Assembly: GCF_035474595.1 (NCBI RefSeq)
Contig: NZ_DATIND010000025.1
Span: forward strand, 36,653-100,652
DNA: 64,000 nucleotides
Direction: 5' to 3'
Origin: Longimicrobium sp.
Lineage (GTDB): Bacteria; Gemmatimonadota; Gemmatimonadetes; Longimicrobiales; Longimicrobiaceae
Shown here: positions 52,872 to 61,857 of the stretch, piece after piece
Position numbering within the stretch: position 1 is the stretch's first letter
Layout: every line of letters starts with the position of its first letter
Program-made: the position numbers and the translations under genes
Notes under the pieces: model-generated
The model's database searches: none
Told to the model about the DNA's origin: nothing
What the model saw: only the letters and a program-made list of their open reading frames with translations

Positions 52872-54989
52872 TCAGGGCTGGTTGCCGAGCGGATCACCCC
52901 GAAGTCCCCGGAACCTGCGCTCGACGGGGAGCGGGTTGGGCCCCCAGCGTGCCTCCAATCCGTGGTCCACCCAGGTGCGGTTCCCGGCGAGCAGGAAGTC
53001 GTCGGCGATGCCGAACGCCGCTCCGACGAAGATGTCGAAACCGGCCACGTTCCTGGGGATGTCCCGGCACTCCGCGATCACGTTGCCGGTCACGCCGTCG
53101 CACTCCAGCTTTCCCATCCCGTACTTGATCACCTCCGGGCCGTGATGGTCCGGGAACCCCGCCGGAGGCGACATCAGGTCCTTCCCGTGGCGGGCGCCGC
53201 CGGGCGCGATCACCGACGCGAGCCAGTTCGCGATGGTGGGGCCCCGGGCCTCGAATCCGCCGCCGCCGGTGCTGTAGCCGGCGGGAAGAAGGCGGTCTGC
53301 CCGGTGCGGGTGCGCCGCGCACCAGGCCGCGAAGGCGCTGCGCTGCCGGTCGTTCTCCAGCCGGCCGTACATCGCATGGAAGTCGGTGCGGAACATCACG
53401 TGGAGCGACGTCTTCGGCCCGTCGTCGTCGCCGAGCCTGGGGTGCCCGCGGAACACCTCCACGTAGTACTGGCACGCCGCCACCAGCCCGATCAGCAGGT
53501 CGGTGGCCTCGCGGCCGGCGTGCACGCCCAGGTCGTTCGCCACCTGCGCCGCGAACGTCTCGGCGTGCTGCTTGGCGCGGTCGCCCGGCCCTTCGTCAAA
53601 GCGAGCGAGAAAGTTGGGAAGCATCCAGAGGGGGACCGCGAAGCTGGCCTGCGCGGTCCCGCCCCAGGTGCCCTTCAGGCGCAGCGCCACCCGGTGCCCC
53701 GTGGGCATCCACACCTCGGCGTGGCGCCCCGGCTCGCGCGACATGATCGCCGCGGGCGTGCGGACGTACGCGAGCCTCTGCACCTCCACCGCCCGGTGTA
53801 CCCGCTTCAGCTCGGCGAACTGGCCCTCCAGCTGGGCATGGTCGTAGGCCGGGCCCAGCACGAACTCGCCGTAGCTTTCGGCGATCCGGCCCTGCGGAAG
53901 CTCCGCCTCGATCCGCAGCGCCGCCACCGTCGACTGGAACACGATCCCTTTCGAGGGGATGCCCTCCCAGTTCGTGTCGAGGCGCAAGCGGTCCAGGTCG
54001 TGGTGGCGCTCCACCATCAGGGCGTTCACTTCCCACTCGAACCCCACCGAAACGGCGCCCTGCGCAACCGGGATCACCTTGAGCAGATCGCCGTGATCCA
54101 GGTCCGTGCCGTCGGCCAGCTCCAGGCCCAGCGAAAGCCACACCGGCGCGCCCGCGGCCGTGCCCTGCACCCACAGCACCTGGTCCGCGTCGGGCTGGGC
54201 CGCGCCGAGCCGGTCCGCGTCGCCCACCGCGCTCGCCCGCTCGCGCGGGTGGACGCTCACGCCCGGCGCGGAGCTGCGCAGCATCAGCCGGGCACCGGGT
54301 ACCTGCGGCGTGCTCTGCCGGATGGTGACGGGGCAGCGCAGGCTCCTGGCCAGGGCGGGCGGGACTCCGGCAAGCTTCCCGAAGGCGATCTTCTGCCCTT
54401 CCACCAGCGCCACGCTCGATGGCCGGAAGGTGCTCGCCTCGAGGGTCAGCTCCACCACGGTCGCGTTAGCCGGGGCGGGCCCCTGCACGACCAGCCCGGC
54501 CGCTGGGTCCAGCGCCAGCCGCAGGCCCAGAGCGCCACGGGCGCCTCCCAGCACGTACAGGGTGACGCCGGCGCCGGCGAGCTGCGCGTTGGGGATGCGG
54601 ACCGGGTGCGGCCCCGTCAGCGGCAGCCCGTCGTCCGGATCGAGCAGCAGCGTGGTGCATCCCGCGTCGGTGTAGACGCGGGCGCCTCCCGCGGCGATGG
54701 ACAGGTTGCCGTGGCCCGCGTAGACGGCATCCGCCACGAAGCGCGCCGTCAATACGGTGGGGGTGGGGATGGGAGGGAGGTGCGCCGCGTGGCGCGCGCG
54801 GTAGTCGCGGTCCAGCAGCATCACGTTGCGCGCGAACACCAGCTCCGGGCGCACCACCGTGTGGATACAGGGCTTCCTCGTCACGCCGACCTCGGCATCG
54901 CCCAACGTGGGGTCTTCCTCCGCGTCGCGATCGACGTTCCGCGCCCGCTTCATCCCGGCCCGAACCGCGAGGAGATCAATGTCCGTCAC
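52872..54989 (-). CDS. Large protein of unknown function, cotranscribed with a small helical protein
   Basis: A 705-aa soluble protein with no signal peptide and no membrane segment. Its N-terminal about 280 residues look beta-rich (VLTARFVADAVYAGHGNLSIAAGGARVYTDAG, TLYVLGGARGALGLRLALDP). The middle has FEWEVNALMVERHHDLDRLRLDTN. The C-terminal half contains GRHAEVWMPTGHRVALRLKGTWGG, TSLHVMFRTDFHAMYGRLEN and FDIFVGAAFGIADDFLLAGNRTWVDH. No family recognised. It starts 3 nt after the stop of the small gene at 54993. That pairing recalls effector/chaperone-like modules beside T6SS or contractile-injection loci, but none is present here. Confidence 0.8.
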   Translation of the reverse strand: MTDIDLLAVRAGMKRARNVDRDAEEDPTLGDAEVGVTRKPCIHTVVRPELVFARNVMLLDRDYRARHAAHLPPIPTPTVLTARFVADAVYAGHGNLSIAAGGARVYTDAGCTTLLLDPDDGLPLTGPHPVRIPNAQLAGAGVTLYVLGGARGALGLRLALDPAAGLVVQGPAPANATVVELTLEASTFRPSSVALVEGQKIAFGKLAGVPPALARSLRCPVTIRQSTPQVPGARLMLRSSAPGVSVHPRERASAVGDADRLGAAQPDADQVLWVQGTAAGAPVWLSLGLELADGTDLDHGDLLKVIPVAQGAVSVGFEWEVNALMVERHHDLDRLRLDTNWEGIPSKGIVFQSTVAALRIEAELPQGRIAESYGEFVLGPAYDHAQLEGQFAELKRVHRAVEVQRLAYVRTPAAIMSREPGRHAEVWMPTGHRVALRLKGTWGGTAQASFAVPLWMLPNFLARFDEGPGDRAKQHAETFAAQVANDLGVHAGREATDLLIGLVAACQYYVEVFRGHPRLGDDDGPKTSLHVMFRTDFHAMYGRLENDRQRSAFAAWCAAHPHRADRLLPAGYSTGGGGFEARGPTIANWLASVIAPGGARHGKDLMSPPAGFPDHHGPEVIKYGMGKLECDGVTGNVIAECRDIPRNVAGFDIFVGAAFGIADDFLLAGNRTWVDHGLEARWGPNPLPVERRFRGLRGDPLGNQP

Positions 54990-54992
54990 CGG

Positions 54993-55346
54993 TCACGCTC
55001 CCGCTTCGGGGTCGAAGCGGGCGAAGAGCGCCCGCAGCCTGGCGCCCGGCGCCGCGCCCGCGTCTTCCAGGATCCGGACCGCCCACGCGGCCTCGGGGGC
55101 GCGCTGGAATCCCAGGCCCAGGAAGCACGCGGCGTTGGCCAGGCGGAACAGCTCGCGCTCGCTGCGGAAGCCCCAGCGGGGGGCCACGGCGAACAGGTGC
55201 CGCAGCTCGGCGCGGACGTCTGCCTCGCTCCGGGCGGCGTACAGGGCGCTCCAGTGCTCGCGCACCAGGCGGACGCACCTGTCCTCCACGGGCCGCAGCG
55301 CGGCGAGCCGGAAGGCTTCCATCTGCGCATCGCGGATGATCAGCAT
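54993..55346 (-). CDS. Small helical protein, accessory to the 705-aa protein
   Basis: A 117-aa all-alpha protein: MLIIRDAQMEAFRLAALRPVEDRCVRLVREHW, GFRSERELFRLANAACFLGLGFQ and AAWAVRILEDAGAAPG. The 'M-L-x-I-R-x-x-Q-M-x-A...D/E-R-x-x' opening is that of a small family I recall from loci encoding secretion effectors; this is recall, not verified. It precedes the 705-aa gene with a 3-nt gap and very likely shares its transcript. ATG 55346 gives the conserved start. Confidence 0.75.
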   Translation of the reverse strand: MLIIRDAQMEAFRLAALRPVEDRCVRLVREHWSALYAARSEADVRAELRHLFAVAPRWGFRSERELFRLANAACFLGLGFQRAPEAAWAVRILEDAGAAPGARLRALFARFDPEAGA

Positions 55347-55540
55347 GGAGATGCGGGAAGGTGGCGGCGGCACGATCGGCCGCGTGGCCGAAGGGACGAC
55401 GGGGGATGATGCGGCGCAGGGAGGGGACAGGGGCGGAGGCCGCGCGGCGGCTCCGGGCTCGCCGGCCCTCCCCGGGGAAGCCGATGCGGAATCTGCACTC
55501 CGGCTCGGGCCGCGCATCCCCGCGGGTCCGAGGCGTCGTG

Positions 55541-55610
55541 AGCGGATCAGCCTCGCGCAGTTTGCGAGGCTTCCCCGTCGTTGTTGCTGCGACTTCTTCA
55601 GTCGCCGGTG
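55541..55610. repeat. Dispersed hairpin repeat, family B, copy 3
   Basis: GATCAGCCTCGCGCAGTTTG... with the second hairpin altered to GCGACTTCTTCAGTCGC (three-base insertion in the loop). It lies in the 55347-55641 gap, where nothing else is recognised. Confidence 0.85.
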
Positions 55611-55641
55611 TGGGGCCAGGCCGGCGGAACCCTCCCGGACG

Positions 55642-56403
55642 TCAGTAGATGTAGATGGGCGTGCCCACGGAGACGTGGCGGTAGAGGTACTCGAGGTCGC
55701 CGTCCAGCAGGCGCAGGCATCCATGGGTGGCGGGGCGGCCCACGGAGGCGAGCTCCGGCGTGCCGTGCAGGTAGATGCCGCTGCCGGTGTCGAGCTTGTA
55801 GGCGCCCAGGATCCCCGGCATGGTGCGGTTCGCCGATCCCGGCGGCGGCGCGAAGAGGGTGTCGCCGAACACGGCCTCGTCGCCGCGCTCCACCGGGTGC
55901 CACGTTCCGTCCGGGGCCACGCGCCCCACCCGGCCGCCGCGCGTGGTGACGTATCCCCCCTCCGCCAGCGGCACGCGCTCGCCGCCCTGCAGCCACACCA
56001 GCTTCCATCCCTGCATGGCCGCCAGCTCCACGTAGTGCCAGTCGGGCGCGGTCCACATCGGGTTGCGCTCCTTCCCCAGCACCCGCCGGATGCCCCGCGG
56101 GGTGGTGAAGTCCCACACGCGCCCCTCGTACTCCATCACCACCTCCTTGCCGACGGCGACGGGGGCGGTGTAGAGCGCGATGCGGCCGTCCATCAGCCAC
56201 ACCTGGCGGTCGTATAGCGACACCACCAGCCGCACGCCGCGCGCGTTCAGCGCCTGGTCGCGCAGCGGCGAGGCGGGCCCGGCGCTGGCTTCGGGGCCGG
56301 GAAGGGGCACGGGCGGGGCCGGCTGCGCGGGCTGCGCAGCGGCGGGAGCGGCCAGGGCGAGCGCCGCCAGGGCCGCGGCGAGGGTCGGGAAGCGTCTGAG
56401 CAT
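55642..56403 (-). CDS. L,D-transpeptidase (YkuD domain), secreted
   Basis: A 253-aa periplasmic enzyme forming 3-3 or protein-peptidoglycan cross-links. It has a cleavable signal peptide (MLRRFPTLAAALAALALAAPAAAQ) and then a YkuD domain from about residue 55 (GVRLVVSLYDRQVWLMDG). The active-site motifs are IYLHGTPEL and ATHGCLRL, with His227 and the nucleophile Cys229. The domain carries an insertion (about 110-190) around WHYVELAAMQGWKLVWL. It ends with VSVGTPIYIY, the normal YkuD terminus. Confidence 0.92.
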   Translation of the reverse strand: MLRRFPTLAAALAALALAAPAAAQPAQPAPPVPLPGPEASAGPASPLRDQALNARGVRLVVSLYDRQVWLMDGRIALYTAPVAVGKEVVMEYEGRVWDFTTPRGIRRVLGKERNPMWTAPDWHYVELAAMQGWKLVWLQGGERVPLAEGGYVTTRGGRVGRVAPDGTWHPVERGDEAVFGDTLFAPPPGSANRTMPGILGAYKLDTGSGIYLHGTPELASVGRPATHGCLRLLDGDLEYLYRHVSVGTPIYIY

Positions 56404-56413
56404 CGTAAGTCCG

Positions 56414-56467
56414 GAAAACGGGTGGGGCGGGCGGGCACGCGCCTGGTGCGCCCCGCCCGCCCCACGC
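56414..56467 (-). terminator. Intrinsic terminator of the PEP-CTERM gene
   Basis: On the minus strand GTGGGGCGGGCGGG ... CCCGCCCGCCCCAC forms a strong stem, followed by CCGTTTTCC, 10 nt past the stop of the gene at 56478. Confidence 0.8.
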
Positions 56468-56477
56468 TTTCATCCCC

Positions 56478-57191
56478 CTACTTCGGTCCGGCCTGCCCCT
56501 CGCGGCGGCGCTTGCGCTTGCGGGCGGCGGCCAGCGCGGCCAGCCCCGACCCCACCAGGATCAGCGTCGACGGCTCCGGCACCACCGGCGGCGGGGGTGG
56601 AGGCGGCGGCGGAGGTGGAGGCGGCGGCGGTGGGGGCGGCTCCGGTGGAGGAGGAGGCGGCGGTGGAGGCGGCGTGTCCCCGTGCCCGCCGTGCCCCAGC
56701 GTCAGCCCGCCGCCGACCAGGGGGATGAATCCCCACCAGTAGGGGAACGGCCGCGCGCGGTTCACCACCGGCGGCTGCTCGGGCACCGGCGTCTCCTCGA
56801 TCACGAAGGGGCGCACCGACGGCACCATGACCAGGTCCACGGACGGGGTCCGCGTGGCCACGTAGCACAGTGTAAGGTCCTTGCAGACGCGGACCTTCAT
56901 GGTGTCGGGGTCGGCCGCTTCCGCGGGGTTCCAGGGCCGGGCCTCGGCGTGGCCCTGGTCCACGAAGTCCGTGAAGTAGTCGCCCAGGCTTCCGTGGCGC
57001 GGAGCGGCTGCGGCAGGCGCGGCGGCGGCGTCGGAGCTGCCGCCGCTCTCCGCGGGTGCGGCCACGGCGGTGGCGTCGCCGCCGCCGTCGGGCGCGGCGG
57101 GGCCCTGGGCCGCGACGGCCCGCGGCAGCGCCACGGCGAGCGTGGCGGCCACCAGGGCCAGGAGCAGATGGATGTGGCGATACGGCGCCAT
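56478..57191 (-). CDS. PEP-CTERM protein with poly-proline spacer
   Basis: A 237-aa exported protein. The signal peptide is MAPYRHIHLLLALVAATLAVALPRAVAAQ. A Gly/Ala-rich segment and a small domain (YFTDFVDQGHAEARPWNPAEAADPDTM; VCKDLTLCYVATRTPSV) follow. About 30 nearly continuous prolines lead to the sorting signal PEP (205-207) with STLILVGSGLAALAAARKRKRR. The tripartite PEP-helix-basic end is the substrate signal of exosortase/archaeosortase-type enzymes. It is expected to be processed and linked to or embedded in the EPS matrix made by the 22.8-51.6 kb locus. Confidence 0.88.
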   Translation of the reverse strand: MAPYRHIHLLLALVAATLAVALPRAVAAQGPAAPDGGGDATAVAAPAESGGSSDAAAAPAAAAPRHGSLGDYFTDFVDQGHAEARPWNPAEAADPDTMKVRVCKDLTLCYVATRTPSVDLVMVPSVRPFVIEETPVPEQPPVVNRARPFPYWWGFIPLVGGGLTLGHGGHGDTPPPPPPPPPPEPPPPPPPPPPPPPPPPPPVVPEPSTLILVGSGLAALAAARKRKRRREGQAGPK

Positions 57192-57570
57192 GCGGACCCC
57201 GGGGCTCGGGACAGGCCAGCGTCACGACGAGGAATTCCGTCGCGGGGCCGGGCGTGCGGCAGGCGGCACACACCCGGACAGCCTGTTGAGCAACGCCGAT
57301 ACCACGCCTAAACACATGGAATCGCTGGCTTTTACGCGCGTTTGGTGTAGCGCCGCCACAACATCCGCCCGCTCCACGCAACGACTGTAGCAGATTCCGC
57401 CCACGGAATCCGGGTGAGACCTGCCGGGGTGATTCAGGGGGATGTAAGGGAGACGAGCTGGAGACAATCTCCGATTCCGCGCCCCGCCGCCACGCGCACC
57501 CCGACGTCGAGCGCGCCCCGGCGTCATCCTGAGTCGCCCCCGCGCTGCGCTTCCAGGAGGACGATCAGGA

Positions 57571-57671
57571 GATCGGTCGTGCGCGCCGATGCCGCGGAAT
57601 GCGCGGATCAGCCTCGCGCAGTTTGCGAGGCTTCCCGTAGTTGTTGCTGCGACTTCAGTCGCCGGTGAGGA
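57571..57671. repeat. Dispersed hairpin repeat, family B, copy 4
   Basis: Full-length copy (GCCGATGCCGCGGAATGCGC ... GCGACTTCAGTCGCCGGTGAGG), nearly identical to copy 1 at 8190. It is in the 57192-57919 gap, which contains no gene. Confidence 0.88.
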
Positions 57672-57782
57672 GGCCAGCCCACGACCGAAAAGCGTCGGCT
57701 GGAAGAGCATCGACTTGAGAAGAGCGTCGACCGGAGAAGAGCGTCGACTGGAGACGGTGCAGAGCGGGTGCGGCCGAGCGGT

Positions 57783-57925
57783 CGTCAGCCGCTCTGGAAA
57801 TGATGCAGGGGGATGCGACCGATCGATCGTCAGCCGCTCTGGAGCTGATGCAGAGGGAGGCGGGCGATCGATCGTCAGCCGCTCTGGAGATGATGCAGGG
57901 GGATGCGGCAGATCGATCCTCAGCC
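57783..57925. repeat. 45-nt tandem repeat array
   Basis: Three copies of a 45-nt unit starting CGTCAGCCGCTCTGGA at 57783, 57828 and 57873, and a partial fourth at 57918 that overlaps the stop codon of the phosphatase gene at 57920. To the left, 57690-57760 shows looser repeats of GAGAAGAGCGTCGAC. Confidence 0.88.
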
Positions 57926-58468
57926 GCCGCCGGCCAGCGCGCGCGCCAGCTCGCGCACGCAGCGGTCGATGCGGTCGTAGCTGCGCACGTACGCGTGCGT
58001 CGCGCGCCCCCACGGGTCCTCCACGGCGCGCGTGTCGATCGGCTCGGGATCCAGGTCTCCCAGCACGACCACGTCCGCGCGGTCGCGGTGGAACCCGCGG
58101 ACCACGGAGCGCTCCTGGTCGGTCGTCATCACCACCACCAGCGCCGCCGCGTCCACGCGCTCGCGCGAGATGAGCGACGACCGGTGCGCCGACAGGTCGA
58201 TGCGCCGTGCCGCGGCGGCGCTCAGCGCGGGCCCGGGCGGCGGCCGGTCCGGCCCGATGAACCCCGCCGACTCCACCCGCACCCGCGTGCGTGCCGCGGG
58301 CGGCAGCGCGCGGAGGAACGCCGCCGCCGCGTACGGGCTGCGGCAGACGTTCCCCTGGCAGAGGAAGAGCACCGACGCCGGAAGCTCCCGCCCGCGCAGC
58401 CGGCGGAGCGCGGCCCGGCGGCGCCCGCGGTGCAGCGCGCGGTCGGGCGTGTGCCGCAGCGTCCGCAT
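57920..58468 (-). CDS. Low-molecular-weight protein tyrosine phosphatase
   Basis: A 182-aa LMW-PTP. The P-loop is VLFLCQGNVCRSPYAAA (Cys-x4-Cys-Arg-Ser), and the general-acid Asp lies in VEDPWGRATHAY near the C-terminus. Such phosphatases often act on bacterial tyrosine kinases (Wzc-type) that control EPS export. The N-terminal about 34 residues are an Arg-rich extension. GTG 58552 would add 28 more; neither start has a convincing RBS. The 58469-58898 gap upstream holds no other gene. Confidence 0.87.
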   Translation of the reverse strand: MRTLRHTPDRALHRGRRRAALRRLRGRELPASVLFLCQGNVCRSPYAAAAFLRALPPAARTRVRVESAGFIGPDRPPPGPALSAAAARRIDLSAHRSSLISRERVDAAALVVVMTTDQERSVVRGFHRDRADVVVLGDLDPEPIDTRAVEDPWGRATHAYVRSYDRIDRCVRELARALAGGG

Positions 58469-58898
58469 GGCGCGGCGCAGCGGCGGCCACTCCAGCGTGG
58501 CGCGGAGGGGGCCGAGCCGGACCCCCGGGTCGATCGGGGCGGAGGCGTTCACGCGGGTGGGGGCGTCAGGGAGAGGAAGCGGGGGAGATGCGGACGCTCC
58601 GCCGGTGGAAACTTCCGTGCCGGGCGGGCACTTGCCCGGCGCGGCTCCCGATCTCCATGCGCGGCGCGAATCTCCGCATCGTCCGCCGAGTGTGGCGCGC
58701 CCGCAACAGGTGGCGGAGGTGCGCGACGGGCGTCGTGCCCGCGCGACGGCTGGCGGCCGCGCACGGAATGGCGCGGCGGCGCACGCAAATCGGCGTGGAT
58801 GCAGGCGTCGGCGGCGCGGGGCACGCCCCCTGCCCGGTTGTCCGGTTCGCGGTTTCCCGCTGCAGTGATCCCGCTCCTCTCCGCTGGGACCCTCTCCC

Positions 58899-61856
58899 AT
58901 GGTCCACCTGTCCCGCCTTTCCCTGGTGCCGCTCCTGGCGGCCCTCCTCGCCCTCGCCCCCCCGCTCCGCGCGCAGAGCCTGACGGCCGGCGCGCTGGGC
59001 GGCGTGGCCCGCGACGCCCGCGGCACCCCCGTGGCCGGCGCGCTGGTGACGGTGACCGACGCCGCCGGCGGCTCGGCGCGCGTGGCCACCACCGGCGCCG
59101 GCGGCGGCTTCGCCATGCGCCTGCTGGTGCCGGGAACGTACGAGGTGCTGGTGGAGCGCATCGGCTTCCGCCCGCTGCGCGTCACCGGCATCCCCGTCTC
59201 GCCCGGCCAGACCACGCAGGTGGACGCGGCGCTGACCGCCGATGCCGCCGCCACCAGCGTCGACGCGTCCGCCTACCGCGCGGGGGTGCGCGGCGGCTTC
59301 GGCCCGCCCGCCGGGCTGCGCTTCGGCGCGGCGGAGCTGGCGGCCTTCCCCGCCGAGCGCCGCGAGCTGGGAACGCTGGCCGGCTTTGCCCCGCTCCTGG
59401 CGCCCGGCGGCGAGCTCGGCGCCGGGCCCAGCGTGGTGGTGGACGGCGTGGCCTTCCACTCGGTCGCCCTCCCCGCCGGCGTCCCGGACCCGCTGGGGAG
59501 CGCGGCCTTCGCCTGGCGCTTCCTGGAGCGCGCCGAGGTGCTGGCGGCGCCCGTGGACGTGGAGTGGGGCGGCGCCGCGCCGGTCACGCTGCACGCCTTC
59601 ACCCGCCGCGGCGGCCGCGTCTTCGCGGCCGACGCCGGGGCGTGGTGGTCGGGCGGCTCGCTGCAGGCCACCGACGCCTTCGCCGCGGGCGGCTCGCACT
59701 CGGCGCTGGAGGGCGGGGCCACGCTGGGCGGCCCGCTGGGGCAGGGCGCCGGGCAGTTCGTGGTGGGCGCCGAGGTGCGCTCGCTGGAGTCGCCGCTGCA
59801 GCTGGCCTCGCGGAGCGGCGAGCTCGTCTCCTCGCTCACCACGCTGGCGCTGGACTCGTTCGGCGTGGCGCTGCACGGCACGCCCGGGCAGGTGAAGACG
59901 AACACCGGCTCGGGGTTCGCGCGCTTCGACTGGCGCACCGCCGGCGGGCAGGCGTTCTCCTTCCGCGCCGCCGGGGCGACGCTTCTCTCTCCCCAGCGTC
60001 GCGCCTTCACCGACCTGGCCGAGGGCGGCGGGAATGCGAAGGGAAGCGACCTGCTGGCGTCTGCCGAGGCGGCCGTGCCGCTGGACGACGATGTGGGGGT
60101 GGAGGTGCGGGGGACCTTCGAGAGCAGCAGCCGCGACTACACCTCGGGCGACAGCGCCTTCACCCTCACCCGCGTCGTCTCCGGGGCGCTGGGCTTCGGC
60201 GCGCACGAGGGGTTCCCGGGGCGCTTCGGGCGGACCTCGGCGGGCGGCTCGGCGGTGGCGCACGTGCGCGCGGGCCAGCACCAGCTCAAGGCGGGCGGCG
60301 GCGCGGACTTCGTGCACCACGACCGCGCCTACGCCCCCGGCGCCGCGGGCGAGTTCACCTTCTCCGGGGCGGACGACTTCGCGCGCGGCCGCGGCGTGTT
60401 CGCGCAGACGCTGGGCGCGTCGAGCACCGCCGCCTTCTCCGTTCCCCGCTTCTACGGCTTCCTGCAGGACACGTGGACGCCGGCGGCCGGAATCGAGCTG
60501 GCGCTGGGGGTGCGCTACGACGTGGAAAAGGTCCCCGCGGGCGACATCCCCCTGGACCTGGACTGGGGGGTACGCACGGGGATGGCCACCTCCAACGTCC
60601 GCCCCAGCGCCAGCCGCATCGCCCCGCGCGGCTCGCTCACCATCGCCCCCCCGGGCGGCGGATGGCGGCTGCGCGCCGAGGGCGGCATCTACACCGGCGA
60701 GTCCGACCCGGGCGTGCTGGCCGAGGCGGTGGGGAGCGGCGCCACGCTGCGCGTCCGCCGCGGGGTGGACGTTCCCTGGTCGTGGGGCGCGGCGCCGGAC
60801 TCGGCCTCGGTTCCCGGCACGGCGCGGACGCTCACCATCCTCACCCCCGAGTGGGGGCCGCCCCGCGCCGCGCGCGCCGGCCTCTCGCTGAGCACCGCGC
60901 TCCCCGGCGCGACCGCGCTCCATGTCGACGCGGAATGGCGGCGCACCGACTTCCTCCCGCGCCGCGCGGACCTGAACCTCCTTCCCGAGGCTTCGGGCGC
61001 GGACCAGTACGGCCGCCCGCTCTTCGGCACGCTGGTGCAGCGCGGCACGCTCCTCCTGGCGCAGCCGGGAACGGATCGCCGCTTCACCGCCTTCGACCGG
61101 GTGAGCGCCATCGACCTGGACGGGTGGCTGGAGTGGATGGCGCTGAGCGTCGCGGTCGAGCGCCGCCCGACCGCCGGGCTCCGCCTCCTGGCCGGCTACA
61201 CCTTCTCGCGCACGCGCGACAACCTCCTCGCGGCCGACGGCATCACCCCCGGTGGCCTTCCGGTCCCCTTCCTGGCGGAAGGCACCGACTGGAGCGAGGG
61301 GCGCTCGTCGCTCGACGCGCCGCACCGCGGCGTGCTGCTGGCCGAGGTGCGCGGCGCGGGCGGGCGGACGCCGAGCCTGGCCGCCGTGTACCGCGTCCGC
61401 TCGGGCGACCCCTTCACCGCCGGCTTCCGCGCGGGGGTCGACGCGAACGGCGACGGCTCCGTGGCGAACGACCCCGCCTTCGTCGATCCGTCCATCACCG
61501 GCTACTCCGCCGTGGCCGCGAGCTGGGCCTGCCTGCGCTCGCAGGAGGGCGGCTTCGCGGTGCGCAACGCCTGCCGCGGCCCCATCGTCCACTCGCTGGA
61601 CCTGCGCGCCGGGGTAGACCTGCTGCGCCGCGGCCCGCACGCCGCGCGGCTGACGGTGGACGGGCTGAACCTGCTGGGCGGCGAGCGCGGCCCGGTAGAC
61701 GGCGCGCTCTTCCTGGTCGATCCCACCCGCGCGCTGTCGACGGACGCGCAGGGGAAGATCGTGGTTCCCCTCGTGGCCAACCCCGGGTTCGGGGAGCCCC
61801 TCCTGCGCCGCGCCACCGGGCGTACGCTGCGAATCGGCCTTCAGCTCGCCTACTGA
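58899..61856 (+). CDS. TonB-dependent-receptor-like outer-membrane protein with carboxypeptidase-regulatory-like domain
   Basis: A 985-aa outer-membrane protein. A signal peptide (MVHLSRLSLVPLLAALLALAPPLRAQ) is followed by a CarboxypepD_reg-like beta domain (GALGGVARDARGTPVAGALVTVTD...GTYEVLVERIGFRPL). A plug-like region (LLAPGGELGAGPSVVVDGV) comes next, then a long beta-barrel with typical alternating strands, FYGFLQDTWTPAAGIELALGVRYDVE, and ending GRTLRIGLQLAY (terminal aromatic). There is no clear TonB box. Members of this Oar-like group occur in multiple copies in Gemmatimonadota and Myxococcota. The next gene starts 1 nt after its stop. Confidence 0.87.
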   Translation: MVHLSRLSLVPLLAALLALAPPLRAQSLTAGALGGVARDARGTPVAGALVTVTDAAGGSARVATTGAGGGFAMRLLVPGTYEVLVERIGFRPLRVTGIPVSPGQTTQVDAALTADAAATSVDASAYRAGVRGGFGPPAGLRFGAAELAAFPAERRELGTLAGFAPLLAPGGELGAGPSVVVDGVAFHSVALPAGVPDPLGSAAFAWRFLERAEVLAAPVDVEWGGAAPVTLHAFTRRGGRVFAADAGAWWSGGSLQATDAFAAGGSHSALEGGATLGGPLGQGAGQFVVGAEVRSLESPLQLASRSGELVSSLTTLALDSFGVALHGTPGQVKTNTGSGFARFDWRTAGGQAFSFRAAGATLLSPQRRAFTDLAEGGGNAKGSDLLASAEAAVPLDDDVGVEVRGTFESSSRDYTSGDSAFTLTRVVSGALGFGAHEGFPGRFGRTSAGGSAVAHVRAGQHQLKAGGGADFVHHDRAYAPGAAGEFTFSGADDFARGRGVFAQTLGASSTAAFSVPRFYGFLQDTWTPAAGIELALGVRYDVEKVPAGDIPLDLDWGVRTGMATSNVRPSASRIAPRGSLTIAPPGGGWRLRAEGGIYTGESDPGVLAEAVGSGATLRVRRGVDVPWSWGAAPDSASVPGTARTLTILTPEWGPPRAARAGLSLSTALPGATALHVDAEWRRTDFLPRRADLNLLPEASGADQYGRPLFGTLVQRGTLLLAQPGTDRRFTAFDRVSAIDLDGWLEWMALSVAVERRPTAGLRLLAGYTFSRTRDNLLAADGITPGGLPVPFLAEGTDWSEGRSSLDAPHRGVLLAEVRGAGGRTPSLAAVYRVRSGDPFTAGFRAGVDANGDGSVANDPAFVDPSITGYSAVAASWACLRSQEGGFAVRNACRGPIVHSLDLRAGVDLLRRGPHAARLTVDGLNLLGGERGPVDGALFLVDPTRALSTDAQGKIVVPLVANPGFGEPLLRRATGRTLRIGLQLAY

Positions 61857-61857
61857 C

